The notes under the pieces were generated by a model. That model did no database searches. It saw nothing but the letters and a program-made list of their open reading frames with translations, and was not told the origin of the DNA. The position numbers and the translations under genes are program-made. This document shows, piece after piece, positions 7,778-15,383 of a stretch of DNA of 22,773 bases (the first letter of the stretch is position 1; every line of letters begins with the position of its first letter). The stretch spans positions 1-22,773 of the forward strand of contig JAIRWE010000007.1 in the NCBI GenBank assembly GCA_031253365.1, given 5' to 3'. This DNA comes from Oscillospiraceae bacterium. GTDB lineage: Bacteria; Bacillota; Clostridia; Oscillospirales; Ruminococcaceae.

Positions 7778-8526
7778 TTGTTTTTCACCGCCTCACGATA
7801 CCAATCATCAATCGTTCGCCTCGAAGAATTAAGATACATTTTATCTAACAGCCGACAAAATTCCCATGTTGTGCGGCTTTGATATTCGACATAGTGAATA
7901 TCTTTTATCTGTATTTGCCCCGTTCCCAAAGCAGGGTTATAATTTATGTCCGCATCGGATATAAATTTCAAATCGTAAGCGTTGTACTTGATTATCTCCA
8001 TAACGCCGTCCGTGAGTTTTGTTTTGGCGTTGCGTTCGGAATATACTTTATGTTTCAGAGAAAGTATGATAAACATAAAATCGGGGTCTTCCACATACGC
8101 CGTGCGTATTCGGCTGTACGAAGTTATATTCGGGCTTTTGCCGGAATCATCAATATCCTCTGCGGTTGCCTTAACATCAACATTTGCGGTAACGGCAGAG
8201 GTGCCTTTCTTAAACTGAAGCAACACGTCAGCCATATTAAGACGCGAGCGACTTTCCGCGTTTACCAGATGATAATCGTTGTCCGAATTGTCGCATATAC
8301 CGCTGAACACCTCAAACGCCCACGCCTCAATAACAGGTCCGGCTATCTTGTTAATGTTTTCCATCGGTAATCCGAGTCGCAGGCTGGTGTTAAGAACGAT
8401 TTTGTTGTCGCCCCGTTCAATCGTATTTTTTAATATGCGTTCTATGGACTTCACAACAAAACCCGAATCGGCTTCATACGCTTCGCTCTCTTGCGGTATT
8501 TTGAACGGCATATCTTCATAAATCAT
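7762..8526 (-). CDS. Probable type II restriction endonuclease, PD-(D/E)xK type
   Basis: A 254-residue protein that I cannot place in a named family. It is called a restriction enzyme because it directly precedes and overlaps a solitary type II methyltransferase, and because it shows a plausible PD-(D/E)xK core: Glu67/Glu72 in the helix PVIEAWAFEVF, Asp100 in NMADVLLQF, and Asp117-Val-Lys119 in NVDVKAT. The C-terminal part ends with a Trp-rich basic segment. The start is ATG at 8526 with a GAAAGGAAAG region upstream; an internal ATG at residue 6 is possible. It has its own consensus promoter. It is markedly lower in G+C than addA. No controller (C) protein gene accompanies it. Confidence 0.7.
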   Translation of the reverse strand: MIYEDMPFKIPQESEAYEADSGFVVKSIERILKNTIERGDNKIVLNTSLRLGLPMENINKIAGPVIEAWAFEVFSGICDNSDNDYHLVNAESRSRLNMADVLLQFKKGTSAVTANVDVKATAEDIDDSGKSPNITSYSRIRTAYVEDPDFMFIILSLKHKVYSERNAKTKLTDGVMEIIKYNAYDLKFISDADINYNPALGTGQIQIKDIHYVEYQSRTTWEFCRLLDKMYLNSSRRTIDDWYREAVKNKWIKV

Positions 8527-8570
8527 AATTCGGGCTTTCCTTTCATATCGGCGGGCAAATCCCCATACAC

Positions 8571-8599
8571 ATTATAACACGCTTCCGGGGGAAAGTCAA
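8571..8599 (-). promoter_or_regulatory. Sigma-A promoter of the restriction-modification genes
   Basis: On the minus strand TTGACT (8599-8594), 17 bases, then TATAAT (8576-8571): five of six and six of six matches to consensus. Transcription would start about 40 bases before the nuclease ATG. The -35 box lies inside the 29-bp repeat, which is addA-end sequence, while the -10 lies inside the cassette, so the promoter straddles the junction. Confidence 0.85.
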
Positions 8600-8613
8600 C
8601 GCCGGTTCAGACC
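8585..8613. repeat. 29-bp direct repeat, right copy (3' end of addA)
   Basis: Identical to 6829-6857. It contains the last codon and the stop codon of addA (complement of 8607-8609) and the 22 bases after it. The starts of these two copies are 1756 bp apart. Confidence 0.95.
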
Positions 8614-11600
8614 CTCACGGCGCCGTGTTCAAACGAATACAGCCAGCACTCCTTAACCCTGTCCCCCGTCATCTCCTCAATCGCTTTCTTATAAAGCAGC
8701 AGCTGCCCCCCGTATTCCCGCGTCAGCTTTTCGGGGGAGGTGAATCGGTTGGTCTTATAGTCAACCAAGACGATTTCCCCGTTTTCGTAAAAGAACATAT
8801 CCGCCATCCCCTGAACGAAGGGTTTTTCGTCGAACCGTCCGTCTATCCCGAGAGCGGACAGCTCGATTTGCGTGTACAGCTTATACTCCTTTACGACCTT
8901 GCCGCTTCCCGCCGCCCTTTGACCGAGTTCCGACGCGAAAAAGCCCTCTATGTCGGCGGCGTTGACCGCTTTGTACTCAATCGGCGTGAAGCGAGCCCGC
9001 GCCCTTTGCAGCTGCCCCGAATAATCCCCCGCCGCGAAGTCGATAAGCTCCATCGCCTTATGGTAAGCGTCGCCGCGCTTTTTCCCCGTCAGGCGTTTGC
9101 TGCCGTAAAACGACGGATTAACGGGGAACACGTCGTTTGCTTCTTCGTTGGTCGTTTCACGGACCACGCCCACCCGCGTCGCCGTTAATTTTCGCGGCAC
9201 GGCCGAAAGAGCCTTTTTCGGATAAACGGCGGCGATGTTTTTGATAATCCGCTTGGTCTCCCGCTCGGCTTCCCGCTTGTCTTCGTCCGCTCGCGCGCCG
9301 TCGCGGACGACGCCGCCCGGCTCGTCTTCGTCCGCCGCGCCCTTCGCCGTGAACCCCGCGCCCGCGATAAGCGCGGCGTAGCTGTTTTCCTCAATTTTGC
9401 CGTTTTTCGCGAAGCCGGTAAAAATCAGCTTGCTTTCCGCCCTTGTCGCGGCGACGTAAAGTTTGCGCGTTTCTTCCGAAACCGTGCGCTCACGGCCGAG
9501 CAGTTCGGCGTATTTGGAATGGAGCGTCTTGAAGCGGCAAAGGGTTTCGCTGTCGAAGGCATAAGCGGTCAGCCCCGCCTCCCGAACCGGTTTTACGAGC
9601 GGCGGCGTTTTTGTTCCCCTGAAATTAAACTTGTGGTTCACCCTCCCCACGAAGCACACGGGAAATTCCAGCCCCTTCGCCTTGTGAATGGTCATAAGCC
9701 TTACGCGCTCCCCGTGCGCGCGGACCGCGGGGCGTTTTATGTCGCCGCCGACGTTTTTCAAATCTCTTATGTAAGCGAGGAACGCGGGCAACCCGCCGTC
9801 CGCGTTGCTTTCGGCGAAGCGTTCCGCGTAGTATGAAAGCAGCTGTAAATCGGCGCGTTTTTGCCCGCTCCCTTCCACGGTAAGCGGCAAAAAAACGCCT
9901 TCGCCGTCCAGCGCGGCGAACAAATCCGTCACGGCGCGCGAATCGGCTATTCGCCTGAACCTCGCCAGCCGCCTTATAAAATCGGCGGCTTTTTCGTCGC
10001 CTTCGTCCCGCCCCCCCGCCGCGAGCGCCGAATACAGCGGAACGCCTTTTCGTTCCGCTTTCAGCTTTGCCAATTCCTGCGCCGTGAACCCGCAAAGCGG
10101 CGACATAAGGACGTTCAGCAGGCTTAAATCGTCGTAAGGGTTGTCTATCACGGAAAGCAGGTCGAGGGCAAGCCCCGTTTCCTTCGCGTTCAGGTAATCG
10201 TCGCCGCCCTCGCCGACGCACGGGACGCCCGCCTCCCCGAAAACCTTCTCATAAACGAGGAAGTTTTTTTCCCCCACGCTCGTCAGCACGGCGAAATCGC
10301 CCCAGCCGCACCGCCTGAAACCCTTGCCCTTCTCATAAACGCGAAACCCGGTTCGCACCATTTCCCTGATGCGCCGCGCCGTGTAAAAAGCCTCCTTCTC
10401 CGGGCCGCTCGCGTACTGCGGGAACGTTTCCCCGTCCAAGAGTATGAACTCGGTTTCATAATCCGCGCCGAAAACGCCCCGTCCGCCTTTCAGCTTCACG
10501 TTGTCGTCGTAACCGGGCATCGCGCGTTCAAAAACGGCGTTCACGCTCCGAATGACTTCGTTTGAAGAGCGAAAGTTGTTTGATAAATAAACCGTTTCGT
10601 ATTCCCCGCTCGCGGCGGCTTGCCCGAACACCCGCGGTTCCGCGCCGCGAAAGCCGTAGACGGACTGTTTTATGTCCCCCACGAAAAACAGCCTGTTCCT
10701 GCCGCCGTCAATCAGCTTGAATATGTCGTACTGCAAAAAATTGCTGTCCTGGAACTCGTCCACGATGATTATCTCGCACCGCGCGCGGACCCGCTCCCGC
10801 GCGGCGCGGTTGCTTTTAAGCAGCTCCAAGCAAAGCTGTTCGGAATCCTCGAAGTCAATTACCCGCGCCGCCCTTTTCCTCGCCGCGAAACATTCGCGGT
10901 ATATGCGGTAAAGCCGCGCCAAGCCCTCCATGTAAGGGCGCAGCATCCTCACCGATTCCTTAAAACTTAAAATCAGGTTTTTGCCGGAAATCAGCGATTT
11001 GCCGACATCTTTCGCCTTCTCGTGGTTTTCTTTGACGCGCTCTTTGACATAATCGTCCTCGCCTTTGACGTTCAGCACCGGGTATTCGGACGGGCAGTCA
11101 AGGATTCCGCCGCTGAAAAATTCCGCCGACTTTCGCAAAAAAGCGCGCGTTTTATCGGAACGCGCAAGGCGCAGGCTTTCCTCGATTAACGCGGCGGCGC
11201 GCCTTTTTTCCTCCTCCAACGCCGCGGAAAAAGGCAAAACGATTTTCTCGTAATAAGCGTCGGGTTCGTTATACAGCCTTATCTGTTCGTCAACCCACCC
11301 GTCGGCGTCCGGGAGATTCCGCGTGAACCTGTGCAGTTCCCGCACGGCGTCGCGCAGGGCGCGGTCGCCGCCGCCGCCGAAGAACGTCAGCAGCGAGGTT
11401 ATTTCGTCGCTGTCGCCGCCGTAAAACAGCTCGAGCGCGTCGTTCATCGCCTTATCGGACAAAAGCGCCCTTTGCGTGTCGTCCGCCACGCCGAAGCCGG
11501 GTTCAAGCCCCGCCGCCGGCGCGTTTTCACGCAGGATATTCAGGCAGAAAGCGCTGATTGTGGTAATTTCGGCGTCGTCAAGGCGGACGAGTTGTTCCTC

Positions 11601-11870
11601 CGCCCATGAATCGCCGCTTTCGGCGAGCCCGGAAAGCAGGGCGCCTTCCAGCCGCGATTTCAGCTCCGCCGCCGCCTTCCGCGTGAAGGTGACGAGAACG
11701 ATTTTGTCGGCGTCAACCCGCTCGCCGTATTCGCCGGTAATCAGCCGCCGGGCGCGTTCCGCGATAACGGAGGTTTTCCCGCTTCCCGCCGCCGCCGAAA
11801 CGAGGAGCGACTTTTCGGGGAAAGCCCGCGTGCCGAGCGCCCTTTCCTGTTCTTTTGTCCAGCCGTTCAT
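8607..11870 (-). CDS. addA: ATP-dependent helicase/nuclease subunit A
   Basis: AddA is the UvrD-like helicase and nuclease of the AddAB complex, which resects double-strand breaks to load RecA. In 1087 residues (somewhat short of the roughly 1200 usual) one sees Walker A AAAGSGKTS at 26-34, DEFQDSN from 371, GDIKQSVYGFRGAEP, HKAKGLEFPVCFVG, YVAATRAESKL, and the C-terminal RecB-type nuclease with Asp1024 and DYKTN from 1037. The ATG (11868-11870) overlaps the addB TGA as ATGA, so the two are coupled. The 3' end lies within a 29-bp repeat that also ends the downstream methyltransferase gene. Nothing suggests loss of function. Confidence 0.96.
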   Translation of the reverse strand: MNGWTKEQERALGTRAFPEKSLLVSAAAGSGKTSVIAERARRLITGEYGERVDADKIVLVTFTRKAAAELKSRLEGALLSGLAESGDSWAEEQLVRLDDAEITTISAFCLNILRENAPAAGLEPGFGVADDTQRALLSDKAMNDALELFYGGDSDEITSLLTFFGGGGDRALRDAVRELHRFTRNLPDADGWVDEQIRLYNEPDAYYEKIVLPFSAALEEEKRRAAALIEESLRLARSDKTRAFLRKSAEFFSGGILDCPSEYPVLNVKGEDDYVKERVKENHEKAKDVGKSLISGKNLILSFKESVRMLRPYMEGLARLYRIYRECFAARKRAARVIDFEDSEQLCLELLKSNRAARERVRARCEIIIVDEFQDSNFLQYDIFKLIDGGRNRLFFVGDIKQSVYGFRGAEPRVFGQAAASGEYETVYLSNNFRSSNEVIRSVNAVFERAMPGYDDNVKLKGGRGVFGADYETEFILLDGETFPQYASGPEKEAFYTARRIREMVRTGFRVYEKGKGFRRCGWGDFAVLTSVGEKNFLVYEKVFGEAGVPCVGEGGDDYLNAKETGLALDLLSVIDNPYDDLSLLNVLMSPLCGFTAQELAKLKAERKGVPLYSALAAGGRDEGDEKAADFIRRLARFRRIADSRAVTDLFAALDGEGVFLPLTVEGSGQKRADLQLLSYYAERFAESNADGGLPAFLAYIRDLKNVGGDIKRPAVRAHGERVRLMTIHKAKGLEFPVCFVGRVNHKFNFRGTKTPPLVKPVREAGLTAYAFDSETLCRFKTLHSKYAELLGRERTVSEETRKLYVAATRAESKLIFTGFAKNGKIEENSYAALIAGAGFTAKGAADEDEPGGVVRDGARADEDKREAERETKRIIKNIAAVYPKKALSAVPRKLTATRVGVVRETTNEEANDVFPVNPSFYGSKRLTGKKRGDAYHKAMELIDFAAGDYSGQLQRARARFTPIEYKAVNAADIEGFFASELGQRAAGSGKVVKEYKLYTQIELSALGIDGRFDEKPFVQGMADMFFYENGEIVLVDYKTNRFTSPEKLTREYGGQLLLYKKAIEEMTGDRVKECWLYSFEHGAVRV

Positions 11871-14800
11871 TCGCCGATAACCCTTTCAATGGCGTTCCTG
11901 TCGATGATTTTGGCTTTTTTCGTCTTATCGCCCCCGCACGCGCGCAAATAATCGCAGTAATCGCACGCGCCCTCGCCTTTTTCGGAAACCACGGGGACGG
12001 CGGCGACGTTTCCGCGAACCGCGCGCCGTATCTGCGCTTTTATCAGTTTGGAGCAATGGTCTTTCAGCTTTTCGTAAGCGGCGGGGGTAAGCCCCCTCGC
12101 GTTCACCGTCGTCATTCTCGAACCGCCGCTCTCTTGTTTGTATCGTTCAATCTGTTTCAAGAAATCCTCTTCGGCTTTTGAACCGTCCGCTATATAAATC
12201 CCTTCGGAAATATGCGCCGCCAGCCAGTTCTTGCGGATTTCGGAAGCGTTGCGCGAAACCGAGCCGTTTTCGGGTTCGAGCGCGCCTTCAAAGCTGAATC
12301 CGTTGGCGGGCATATAAAGCGCCGAAGCGGGAAACGCGCCGCGCTGTTCGCACACCGCGAAAAGATACAAAAGCTGCTGCATATTCAGCCCGTAAAAAAC
12401 CGACGAAAAATCCTTTTTCCCGGCTCCGGTCTTGTAATCGACGACGCGGACGTATTCGCGGGGGGGGTCGGAGAAGCTGTCGATTCTGTCGATTTTCCCG
12501 GTCAGGCAGACGCCCCCGAAAAGGAAGTCCACGCGCTTTTCAAACGAATCCGGCTTGAACCCGCCGTTTTCGTAATCGTCGCGGATATGCCCGAACATAC
12601 GGAGCAAACCCGGCTTAAAGCTCTTTAATATATATTCCTGCCGTTTTGTCAGGGCGTAACCCCGCGGAAGTTTGGTGTCCCTGTAATCGCCGATACAGCG
12701 TTCCGCCGCCGCGTCAAGCTCCGCCGCCGAAAGCCCCGAAAACTTTTCGGGCTGCCGCGCGTATCCGCGAAGCAGGGCGTCAAGGCAAAAGTGAATGATG
12801 TTTCCGCGTTCAAGGGCGGTGGGTTCCTCGTTGTTTTGTTCCGCGAGCGCGTATATCCCCAACCCGGAGCCGCAAAAGAACTTGAATCGGCAGCCCATAA
12901 GCGTTTCTAAGCGGGTGGGCGAAAAATAATCGAAGCCGAGTAGCTTTTCGGCGGTTTCGGGGTTTAACGAATGTTCCGCGCCCCGTCCGCGTCCCTCAAG
13001 CCTTTCGGCGAACGCGCCGTCGCCGACGGCGTTCAGCGCCTTTCTGAGGATTTCGGCGTCCCGGCGCGCCCCGTCGCCCAAACTTTCCGCGAACCGCCCG
13101 CGAACGGTTTTAAGCGTCCTCGCGAAGAAAGAGAGCGGCAAATCGGACACGCTGTTGACGCCTTCCGCCCGCCCGCTTTTTTTCAAAACGTCGAAAACGG
13201 GGGAAGGGCGCGTTTCCTCCCACGCCCCGTTCCGAAGCGGCGCGCTTATATAAAGCCTTTCGGACGGCAGCGTCAGCGCCTTGTTCACTATGAACCGCTC
13301 AAAGCGGTATCTTTCGAGACGTTTCGCCTTGATTTTCAAGCCGCTTTCAAACAGCGTTTCAAGCTCCGCGCCCGAGAACTCGCCCTGCCGCGCCGCGCTT
13401 TTGGGGAAGGCGTCCATGTTCGCCCCCACGACGAACACCGCCCGCGCGCCGTTTAAGCGGGTCCTCTCCGGGTCGCCGACCGTCACCGCGTCGAGGACTT
13501 GCGGCGGCTTGGCGATGTTCACGGATGAAAAAATCGTCCGCAGCAGCCGCGTATAACCGTCAAGGCTTATCTTAAAGCCTTTAAGCGCGTCGTGCAGGGA
13601 TTCAAAAATCCCGACGATTAAATCCCACAGCTGCCTGTACTCGTCCGTAAGGGCTTTTCTCTCCGCTTCCCCGAGGACGCGCGAGTTGCATAAGCCCAGC
13701 ACCGTCCGCCCCAGCTCCGCGCCGTCTATGAGGAACGAGCATACCGCTTCGGTAATCCTGTCGCCCGAAGCGTCGCGCGCCGCTTCCCGCAGGGCGGTAA
13801 GCGCGGAAACGATTTCCCCGCGCAAGGGTTCGATTGCGTGTAATTCCGCGTTTTGCGAAGGAAACGGCGCGCCCCACTCCTTCTTTGTCAGAGCCCAGCG
13901 CCGCGCCGCGCGTTCCATCGAATCCATGTTTCGTTTTGAAAGCCGCTTGGTGAACCTGCCGCCGATTTTGGCGTATCCGTACCGCCTGTCGGTTTGGGGA
14001 AGGGCGGGTCTTAAACGGCGCGGGACATAAAAGTTTTCAAAGTTCGCGCTTACGCGGACAAAGCCGCTTCTCACATAGGCGAGGAACTTGTCCGTTTCGA
14101 GCGAAACCGCTTCAAGGGCGGTGATAATGAACCTCGCCAAAGGCTTTTTGATAATCGGTTCCGGCAAATCCGCGAAGGCGGTTATCCCGTAATCCGAGAA
14201 CGCGGCGGTCAATTTGGGCATAATGTCGTTTTGGCAGGTCAAAACGGCGATTTCCCCGCAGGAATAGCCTTCCTCGGTGATTAACCCGCGAATTTTCGCG
14301 GCGGTGAACGCACATTCCTCGTAAACGTCCTTGGCAAGCCACAGCTCGATTTTCGGTTCGTTCGGCTCCCCGCCCAAGTCCGTATGCTCAAAATCCCCGC
14401 CGAAGTCCGCCGCGCGCGTCCTGAAACGGTTTATAAGCGAGTTAATCGCGAAAAAATCGCGGTTTTCGCTTTTCATGGCGTCCGTCCGCAAAAGCACCGA
14501 CAGCCCTTCCGAGGAATCGGCAATCGCGTTCAAAAGCGTGATTTGGCTTTCGGAAAACCCGTCGAACTCATAAACAAAAACCCTCGTTCCCGAAAAACCG
14601 CCGTGTTCGCGGATAAGGGCGGCGGCGCGAACGGCGTCGTCGAGCTTGTCGGAATATTCGGTTTCAAGCGTTTCGCAATAGGCGCAGTATATTTCCGTGA
14701 CGTCCGAAATTTTGGCGGACAGCGCTTCGTCATTCGCGGAGGAAAGGTTTATGTCAATCGCGCCGCGCCGCAAAAGCGACGGGGTTATCCCCGCCGCTTT

Positions 14801-15157
14801 CAGGTCGGCGGTCAAATCAAGCATACGCTCGGCAAGGCGCGCCGAATCGCCGCCGCGTTTGTAATAGACGAAAGAGCTTGAAAGGCGCGCGACGGTCTTG
14901 TACATAGTCGCGAATTTTACGACGTTGTCGGCGTACAGCTTCGCGCCGGCGTGCCTTTTTATTATGTCCGCCGACAGCCTTGAAAGCCCCGTGATGTTTA
15001 TTCCGCCGATTTTGCGCGCCCCGAGAAGCCCGTACATATTCCTCTCGGTTTCAAAAAGGAACTGCTCGGGTACGATTAAATAATCGTTTTCGCGCAGGTT
15101 CGCGATTATGTATTCGAGCCGCTTTTCGGCGGAAAGCGAAGCGAGCGTCCTGAACAT
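11867..15157 (-). CDS. addB: ATP-dependent nuclease subunit B
   Basis: AddB forms the break-resecting complex with AddA and supplies the second nuclease and the Chi-recognition role. The 1096-residue protein has VPEQF near residue 30, a RecB-type nuclease with GKIDRID and DYKTG at 907-911, and the iron-sulfur cysteines Cys756 (in GCRFKFF), then Cys1065, Cys1068 and Cys1074 in the pattern C-x2-C-x5-C. The start is ATG at 15157, seven bases after AGGAGG, which is strong. Oddly, the N-terminus (MFRTLASLSAEKRLEYI) lacks the GxxxxGK(S/T) Walker A seen at this place in Bacillus AddB; only a Lys remains. The extension upstream in frame does not supply it either. Confidence 0.94.
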   Translation of the reverse strand: MFRTLASLSAEKRLEYIIANLRENDYLIVPEQFLFETERNMYGLLGARKIGGINITGLSRLSADIIKRHAGAKLYADNVVKFATMYKTVARLSSSFVYYKRGGDSARLAERMLDLTADLKAAGITPSLLRRGAIDINLSSANDEALSAKISDVTEIYCAYCETLETEYSDKLDDAVRAAALIREHGGFSGTRVFVYEFDGFSESQITLLNAIADSSEGLSVLLRTDAMKSENRDFFAINSLINRFRTRAADFGGDFEHTDLGGEPNEPKIELWLAKDVYEECAFTAAKIRGLITEEGYSCGEIAVLTCQNDIMPKLTAAFSDYGITAFADLPEPIIKKPLARFIITALEAVSLETDKFLAYVRSGFVRVSANFENFYVPRRLRPALPQTDRRYGYAKIGGRFTKRLSKRNMDSMERAARRWALTKKEWGAPFPSQNAELHAIEPLRGEIVSALTALREAARDASGDRITEAVCSFLIDGAELGRTVLGLCNSRVLGEAERKALTDEYRQLWDLIVGIFESLHDALKGFKISLDGYTRLLRTIFSSVNIAKPPQVLDAVTVGDPERTRLNGARAVFVVGANMDAFPKSAARQGEFSGAELETLFESGLKIKAKRLERYRFERFIVNKALTLPSERLYISAPLRNGAWEETRPSPVFDVLKKSGRAEGVNSVSDLPLSFFARTLKTVRGRFAESLGDGARRDAEILRKALNAVGDGAFAERLEGRGRGAEHSLNPETAEKLLGFDYFSPTRLETLMGCRFKFFCGSGLGIYALAEQNNEEPTALERGNIIHFCLDALLRGYARQPEKFSGLSAAELDAAAERCIGDYRDTKLPRGYALTKRQEYILKSFKPGLLRMFGHIRDDYENGGFKPDSFEKRVDFLFGGVCLTGKIDRIDSFSDPPREYVRVVDYKTGAGKKDFSSVFYGLNMQQLLYLFAVCEQRGAFPASALYMPANGFSFEGALEPENGSVSRNASEIRKNWLAAHISEGIYIADGSKAEEDFLKQIERYKQESGGSRMTTVNARGLTPAAYEKLKDHCSKLIKAQIRRAVRGNVAAVPVVSEKGEGACDYCDYLRACGGDKTKKAKIIDRNAIERVIGE

Positions 15158-15188
15158 CGGGCAACCTCCTGCCGTTCTTATTTTGTGA

Positions 15189-15218
15189 ATTATGACAAAA
15201 ACACGGCGGCGCCGTTAA
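15189..15218 (-). promoter_or_regulatory. Weak candidate promoter of addBA
   Basis: On the minus strand TTAACG (15218-15213), 18 bases, then CATAAT (15194-15189). The match is four of six and five of six. The spacer contains an ACGGC-GCC-GCCGT hairpin. It is the only plausible sigma-A site seen between the divergent addB and EAL genes for this direction. Confidence 0.35.
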
Positions 15219-15256
15219 AAAACAAGGTGTGAACCGCCGAATATGGCACGAAAAGA

Positions 15257-15285
15257 TTGACACGGCGCGATAATGGCTGTATAAT
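15257..15285 (+). promoter_or_regulatory. Perfect consensus sigma-A promoter of the EAL gene
   Basis: TTGACA at 15257-15262, a 17-base spacer and TATAAT at 15280-15285: every base matches consensus and the spacing is optimal. The expected start site is near 15292, about 90 bases before the coding region. Confidence 0.9.
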
Positions 15286-15303
15286 TATCGTAAATAAGGC
15301 GAA

Positions 15304-15340
15304 GGCGCTTTCCCGAGGTTTCGGGCGGGCGCGTTTTTTT
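15304..15340 (+). terminator. Terminator-like hairpin in the EAL gene leader (possible attenuator)
   Basis: CCCGA (15312-15316) pairs with TCGGG (15321-15325) across a four-base loop; GCGC (15305-15308) pairs with GCGC (15329-15332) outside a 3x3 internal loop; seven T follow at 15334-15340. It begins only about 12 bases after the predicted start site and precedes the EAL ribosome site. A second, similar CGGGCGGCGCGTTTT stretch at 15348-15362 could compete for the same 5' arm. Confidence 0.55.
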
Positions 15341-15383
15341 AGGCGGACGGGCGGCGCGTTTTGTTAAAAAGGGGGTGTCGTAA

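Larger units (their letters stand above)
6829..8584 (-). mobile_element. Candidate inserted restriction-modification cassette with target duplication
   Basis: One repeat copy plus 1727 bp carrying the nuclease and methyltransferase genes lies between addA and the addBA-type terminator. Base composition differs: a hand count of 7861-7920 gives 23 G+C of 60, against 36 of 60 for 9001-9060 in addA. Removing the segment restores addA followed directly by a terminator. There is no transposase, integrase or terminal inverted repeat. Restriction-modification genes are known to insert with long target duplications, which is the model I infer here. Confidence 0.55.

Noticed and set aside
6714..8606. 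Search for a controller (C) protein gene or transposase near the R-M genes
   Set aside because: The two genes fill the cassette, and the remaining gaps are too short and show no such frame.
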